NCBI GenBank assembly: GCA_002914845.1
Contig: JXTC01000019.1
Span: 470,057-534,056 of the forward strand
Source of the DNA: Trema orientale
Taxonomy: Eukaryota; Streptophyta; Magnoliopsida; Rosales; Cannabaceae
Reading direction: 5' to 3'
DNA: 64,000 bases
The notes beneath the pieces were generated by a model, which worked only from the letters and a program-made list of their open reading frames with translations, was not told the DNA's origin and searched no databases. The position numbers were made by a program, and so were the translations under genes. Below, piece after piece: positions 59,889 to 64,000 of this stretch. Each line of letters begins with the position of its first letter. Within the stretch, counting starts at the first letter, position 1.

Positions 59889-60548
59889 TTTAACTTTATG
59901 CAAATTCTATTAGCTCCAAGGTGGGTACTAACTAATAGCAGAGGATATTGTCTGATAGTTCCAATATCCTCTAATTTTCTTGCAAAAAATTCTTTAATTT
60001 CAATTCTGGTGGCACTATAACAATTATAGTGCTGAATACTTTCTTTTGTTTTTGCTCTCATAATATATCTTTCATCCTTTAATCTCTTCTTATCTCTTTC
60101 TTTGCTTTGAATTTATAATACATATTTCCTGATTCTATAGCTCATATGATTGACCAATTTGGATTAACGAAGGACATTTTTTATCCTCTGTCTTTTATGC
60201 TGATTATTTTAGCAATTCTGAATTGTATTTCCTTTAGTACGTTGTAGTCTTCTATGTTCCTAATGAGGTTTTAGTTATGACAAGTCCCATTACTTTATCA
60301 GACTATCTGTAACACCCATGGTATGATAACAGAGGTCGAAGTCGACTACCGAAATAATAGTATTTCTTTGTTTTACTATTTGGCCTTATAAACTTTTGTT
60401 TTGAAATATTTTTACCACAGTATTCACCCTTATTTTGTGAGAATTTAGATTTTCTGATCCTTTTACTAGTAGTCATAATGTGGATGGTCCTTTAGAACTA
60501 AGACGGAGGGAGACCAATTGATCTCCCCTCTCAGATGGCCGCTTCTAG

Positions 60549-61007
60549 ATGAATGTGGATGCAGCCATCAATGCTCAGTCATGTTCAGTGGGCATTAGTG
60601 CTATTATTCACAATGCAAAAGGCGAAGTCATGGCAACATTGGTGAAAAAAGTAACTGGCACATTATCAGCAAAGAATGCCGAAGCGAAAGCCCTGGCGAT
60701 CTCTCTCCTATGGGCCAGGGATGTTGGTCTAAATCTCCAGTTTCTAGAGTCGGATGCATTGACAGTGGTATAAGCTCTTAATAATGGCTCAATTTACCAT
60801 TCTGAGTTTGATGACCTACTGTTGGATGTGTTTAGCTTATTTTCTTTTTTTCCTGGTGTCACAGTCAAACATGTGTTTCGTGAAGCTAACAAAGCTGTAC
60901 ATAGTTTAGCTAGATTCGCCTTAGGAGTAGAAGATGAGCTTATTTGGTTGGAAGAATCTCCTCTTCCAATAGAGTCTGTTATTGTGAAAAATTTCACTAA
61001 TTTATAA
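60549..61007 (+). pseudogene. LINE RNase H-like domain (RVT_3) remnant
   Basis: The frame MNVDAAI...GISAIIHNAKGEV is the plant LINE/RVT_3 type RNase H: an initial Asp, NAEAKAL with the Glu, LESDALTVV with the second Asp, and a C-terminal EANKAVHSLARFAL segment with the conserved H. A TAA at 60772-60774 splits the frame where the family has Gln. It is followed by a stop and then a poly(A) tail, as expected at a LINE 3' end. Upstream reverse transcriptase and endonuclease are not seen. Confidence 0.85.
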
Positions 61008-61053
61008 TAATGGATTCGTTTTGTTCAAAAAAAAAAAAAACTCGCGCAAACAT

Positions 61054-61286
61054 AAGCACAGCTCTTCTACTCCCAAATTCTCAACCGAACTCTCTTGTTT
61101 ATCTTCTTTCCTTTTTTAAATTAAAAAAAAATGAAAAAAAAAATTAGTGGATAAATAGAAAAAGAAAATAAGCACAGCTCTTCTACTCCCAAATTCTCAA
61201 CCGAACTCTCTTGTTTATCTTCTTTCCTTTTTTAAATTAAAAAAAATGAAAAAAAAAAATTAGTGGATAAATAGAAAAAGAAAAAG
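61054..61286. repeat. 116-bp tandem duplication
   Basis: AAGCACAGCTCTTCTAC starts at 61054 and 61170. The unit is nearly identical except in poly(A) length. Confidence 0.9.
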
Positions 61287-61905
61287 AACTCGGTAAGCTC
61301 TGCAACTCTGTTTTTTTTTTTTTAAGGTTTTTTTTTAATAATTGCTAAAAGTCCACGGTGAGCTTTTTGAAGTCGTGAGCTTATTTTTGAGGAAGGAATC
61401 TGCCATTGTCGTTGGAGCTAACCGGTTTAGAAAATCATGGAATGAAGACCAAAATTATTGGAGTACTTAATTTGCAGAGATTAAAATTTAGGTTGAAAAT
61501 ATTTAAGTTTTTTTTTTTTTTTTTGTGTAGTTACTCCACAAGGATAATTGCTTGTTCTTTATTTTTTTTTTTCTCTCTCTTACTTCACAAGCTTGGAAAT
61601 TTCTAAAAATCGATTATCGTGGATTGTTGTTTCTGGAATGAAATCAAATTAAGGAAAAATTGTAAAAGATTAAATCAAAAAGTTAAAGAAGAAATTCTCC
61701 AGTTAGGAAATAGTCACTAGGTAACTACTTCTGCCTAATTTCACCATGATTTTCAACTTTTCTACATATTTCTCTTCTTATTCAATCTCGCCAAGCCAAT
61801 ACGTGTGGTTTCTATTTATTTATTATATGTATGGTTTCTATTTATTTATTTATATATCTTGGTCTCTTTAAAATCAACCAATATATATGGATTATATACT
61901 AATTC
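61287..61905. other. Spacer, no gene seen
   Basis: T-rich runs (61311-61323, 61510-61524). No feature supported. Confidence 0.55.
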
Positions 61906-63020
61906 TATCACGACCCAGATTTCAGGCAAGTGTGAGATTAGGAATTTTATAGTTAAAAGATGTCATAAAATATTTTTAGAAACATATTGAGTCAAATTTC
62001 ATATATTTAAGAAAACCACATTTACATTCCCCAAAACTTTAATCGTGATTTTAAAGTTCCCTTGTACATCCACTGATTTTAAAGTTCCCTTGTACATCCA
62101 CTTGTAAGTATATATAATCAGTGGCTAAATAAATAGAAGAATACTAGAAAATATCAATCACCAAGGCGATACGAACTCAGGAGAAATGCTAGAATACGAA
62201 TATTAACCAGAGAAATACTAGAATACGAATATTAATCAATCGATTCTCTAATACTGCAATTAAACCTGAGGAAGGAGAAAAGTGGCGGGATGAGTACGTG
62301 AATGCTCATTAGAGATTCGATTACAAGTTTTTAGTAATAAACCATATAATATTTTCAAATTCTAGTATGGTTAGTTAAGCATTCCAAAACTTTTCTTTTT
62401 CCAAAAGTTCTACTTATTAAACTAGTTTTCCAAAGGTTAACAAAATTCTTTATCAACTACATTTTTAAAGTTCAAAGGTTCATCAAATTCCAAATCTTTG
62501 TCAAATACATTTCCAAAGTCTAAAAGTTCAAAAGTTCCAAATCTTTATCAAATACATTTTTAAACAAGTTCATATCCATACTGTCGAATATACAATAATG
62601 TCATGCAATTATGATAATATATACAAGATACTCAAATGAAACACCCATAAGTCCGAGCATCTTATTTGGGTACCGTAACTCCGAGCATCCTACTTGGGTA
62701 CCGTAAGTCCATGGCCGTATAAGTGTTATGAATGTATACAATATTATATAAATGATATTGATGAGACTATGTACCATTTCACTTAAAATCATTAAAACAA
62801 CCATGCAGTAATCCCATGTTCAATTCTAAAGCCAAATTTCTAAACTCATCAATTTTTCCATGATTGATTTTTTAACAAAAATCCACAAACTCTTCTTCTT
62901 GGAGGTATCTTACTAGTCTGTATTAATATGCAAAAGTGTAAGTGAGATAATGATGCAATTTTTTTTTTTTTGAAAAATAATTACAATCTAATATAACAGC
63001 ATCACACCCTAGGCAGATAT
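61906..63020 (-). repeat. Ty3-type LTR-like sequence
   Basis: The minus-strand 3' end is GGGTCGTGATA. Internal short duplications occur near 62050-62110, 62185-62235 and 62650-62705. It shares scattered motifs (ATGCTCA(T/G)TAG...ATTAC) with the next LTR. The upper boundary is not fixed. Confidence 0.5.
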
Positions 63021-63023
63021 ACA

Positions 63024-63040
63024 CCTGTTCTGATACAAAA
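63024..63040 (-). other. Candidate tRNA-iMet primer-binding site
   Basis: The minus strand reads TTTTGTATCAGAACAGG, close to the GTATCAGA core of initiator-Met PBS, just inside the LTR at 63047. Confidence 0.5.
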
Positions 63041-63046
63041 CTTTTC

Positions 63047-64000
63047 TGTCATATCCCAAACCTTGGGCCAGTGCGCAGAAAGAGAATTTCATAAATGGAA
63101 ATTCAATAGTAATTTTAGAAAAATTTATAAAAAAAAGTTTTTAAGTGTAAATTCTCACAATTTTGTAAGCACCGTTACACATAGATTTAATATAAAATTT
63201 ATAAAATAAAACCACATATCACCATTATTATTCTCACAATCCAGGCATAAAATTTTTACAGACCAAATCCGTAATACGGGTACTTAGGTAATATTATAAG
63301 CTAAGATAAATAAAATAGAAGTCTTATAAATAGTTACTGATGAATTACAATCAGTAACGGGCTCCTCTCTACTCTTCTCCTAAATCTCCAAGTTTACATT
63401 GAACACTACCTGGGAGATAAAAAATAAGGGGTGTGCATTCGCATGCTCAGTAGGAATTCAATTACCTTTTTGAATGGATGCAATTTTCTAAACTTATATG
63501 GTTAGTATCTTTCAAATCTCTTTATAAACTAAGTTTATAAAATAATTAAGATCTAAAATAATCACATAATTAAAACTAAAACCAATACCACATAATTGTA
63601 CATATCATATATCAATTAATGTATACGAATGAGCTCCCATCCTCCCATTAAGGCCTTGTAATACCTCTTTACAAGAGGTACCCAGCATCCTGATACTACC
63701 TGGAGATATTTCAGTAAAACCTGCACAAGGACCTAGGTCTCACCTAGCACTGCAGCAACTCGACAGCGATATAAACTACCACGATGCAATAATGGAACTC
63801 AAGCGTATAATATTATGATATGTACCATATGTAACAGTTCACAATAACCATGCATCCAATAATTAATCAAATCATGCTTTAAAATCCCACTTGGCATTAT
63901 TCTGGGATTCACGGTAACATGGGCAGCACTCCACTGTATTACCCCATGATCACAATTTTAAAGTATTTGTAAAAATCACACAATACAATCTCAGTATAAT
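63047..64000 (-). repeat. LTR running off the right edge
   Basis: The minus-strand end is GGTTTGGGATATGACA. With the PBS-like site below it, this reads as a 5' LTR of a minus-strand element. The rest lies outside the window. Confidence 0.5.

Larger units (their letters stand above)
57297..61040 (+). mobile_element. Possible LINE insertion with target repeat and poly(A)
   Basis: The right end is a poly(A) run (61027-61040) followed by CTCGCGCAAACATAAGC. The similar CTCGCACAAACAAAAGC lies at about 57298-57314 (15 of 17 match), as for a LINE target duplication. Only an RNase H remnant is coding inside, so the interior is either heavily decayed or built from several insertions. Confidence 0.35.

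Noticed and set aside
1..64000. tRNA, rRNA or organellar insertions
   Set aside because: I looked for tRNA-like arms and conserved rRNA or plastid sequence and saw none. Only tRNA-complementary primer-binding sites were found.

Overview
The window is AT-rich nuclear DNA of a flowering plant, most likely a eudicot. The evidence is GT-AG introns, a plastid-transcription gene, a plant cathepsin B, a secreted FAS1 protein, and a dense layer of nested LTR retrotransposons, MITE-like elements and microsatellites. The species cannot be named from the sequence. Only three genes look intact, all on the minus strand: a cathepsin B-like cysteine protease (1432-4064, 11 exons including a 5-nt microexon), PRIN2 (6569-7390, 3 coding exons plus a likely 5'UTR intron), and a FAS1-domain protein (54760-56000, 2 exons).

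Region by region. At 1-1070 an LTR remnant abuts the 3' half of a dead aspartic protease. At 1.4-9.1 kb lie the two intact genes and a Tourist-like MITE. From 9.6 to 18.7 kb there is transposon debris: a solo LTR with target-site duplication, a 263-bp tandem repeat, a decayed Copia gag, a second candidate solo LTR, and a captured piece of the cathepsin gene that still carries intron sequence.

The main architecture is a direct tandem duplication of about 12.4 kb: unit 1 = 18785-42844, unit 2 = 42845-55520. Each unit carries an aspartic-protease pseudogene, a CACTA-like tract, a solo Ty3-type LTR and the 3' part of the FAS1 gene. The right-hand breakpoint fell inside the FAS1 gene, so unit 1 ends in a truncated FAS1 copy and unit 2 runs into the intact gene. 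After duplication each unit gained its own insertions, and the other unit preserves the empty site. Unit 1 gained a 698-bp hAT-like MITE and an 11.7-kb Ty3/gypsy element nested in the solo LTR. Unit 2 gained a 1.3-kb solo LTR and two short insertions in (TA)n tracts.

The 11.7-kb element (26506-38209, minus strand, TSD ATGTT) is a Tat-lineage retrotransposon. It has one frameshift-free gag-pol frame broken by six in-frame stops, two successive RNase H domains, and an intron-containing gene on the opposite strand (27554-30758) with its own TATA box and polyadenylation signal. This antisense unit is the most interesting object in the window. Past 56 kb there is a LINE-derived RNase H fragment with a poly(A) tail, arrays of a 24-nt-period hairpin repeat, and two related minus-strand LTRs at the right edge, one of which runs off the window.
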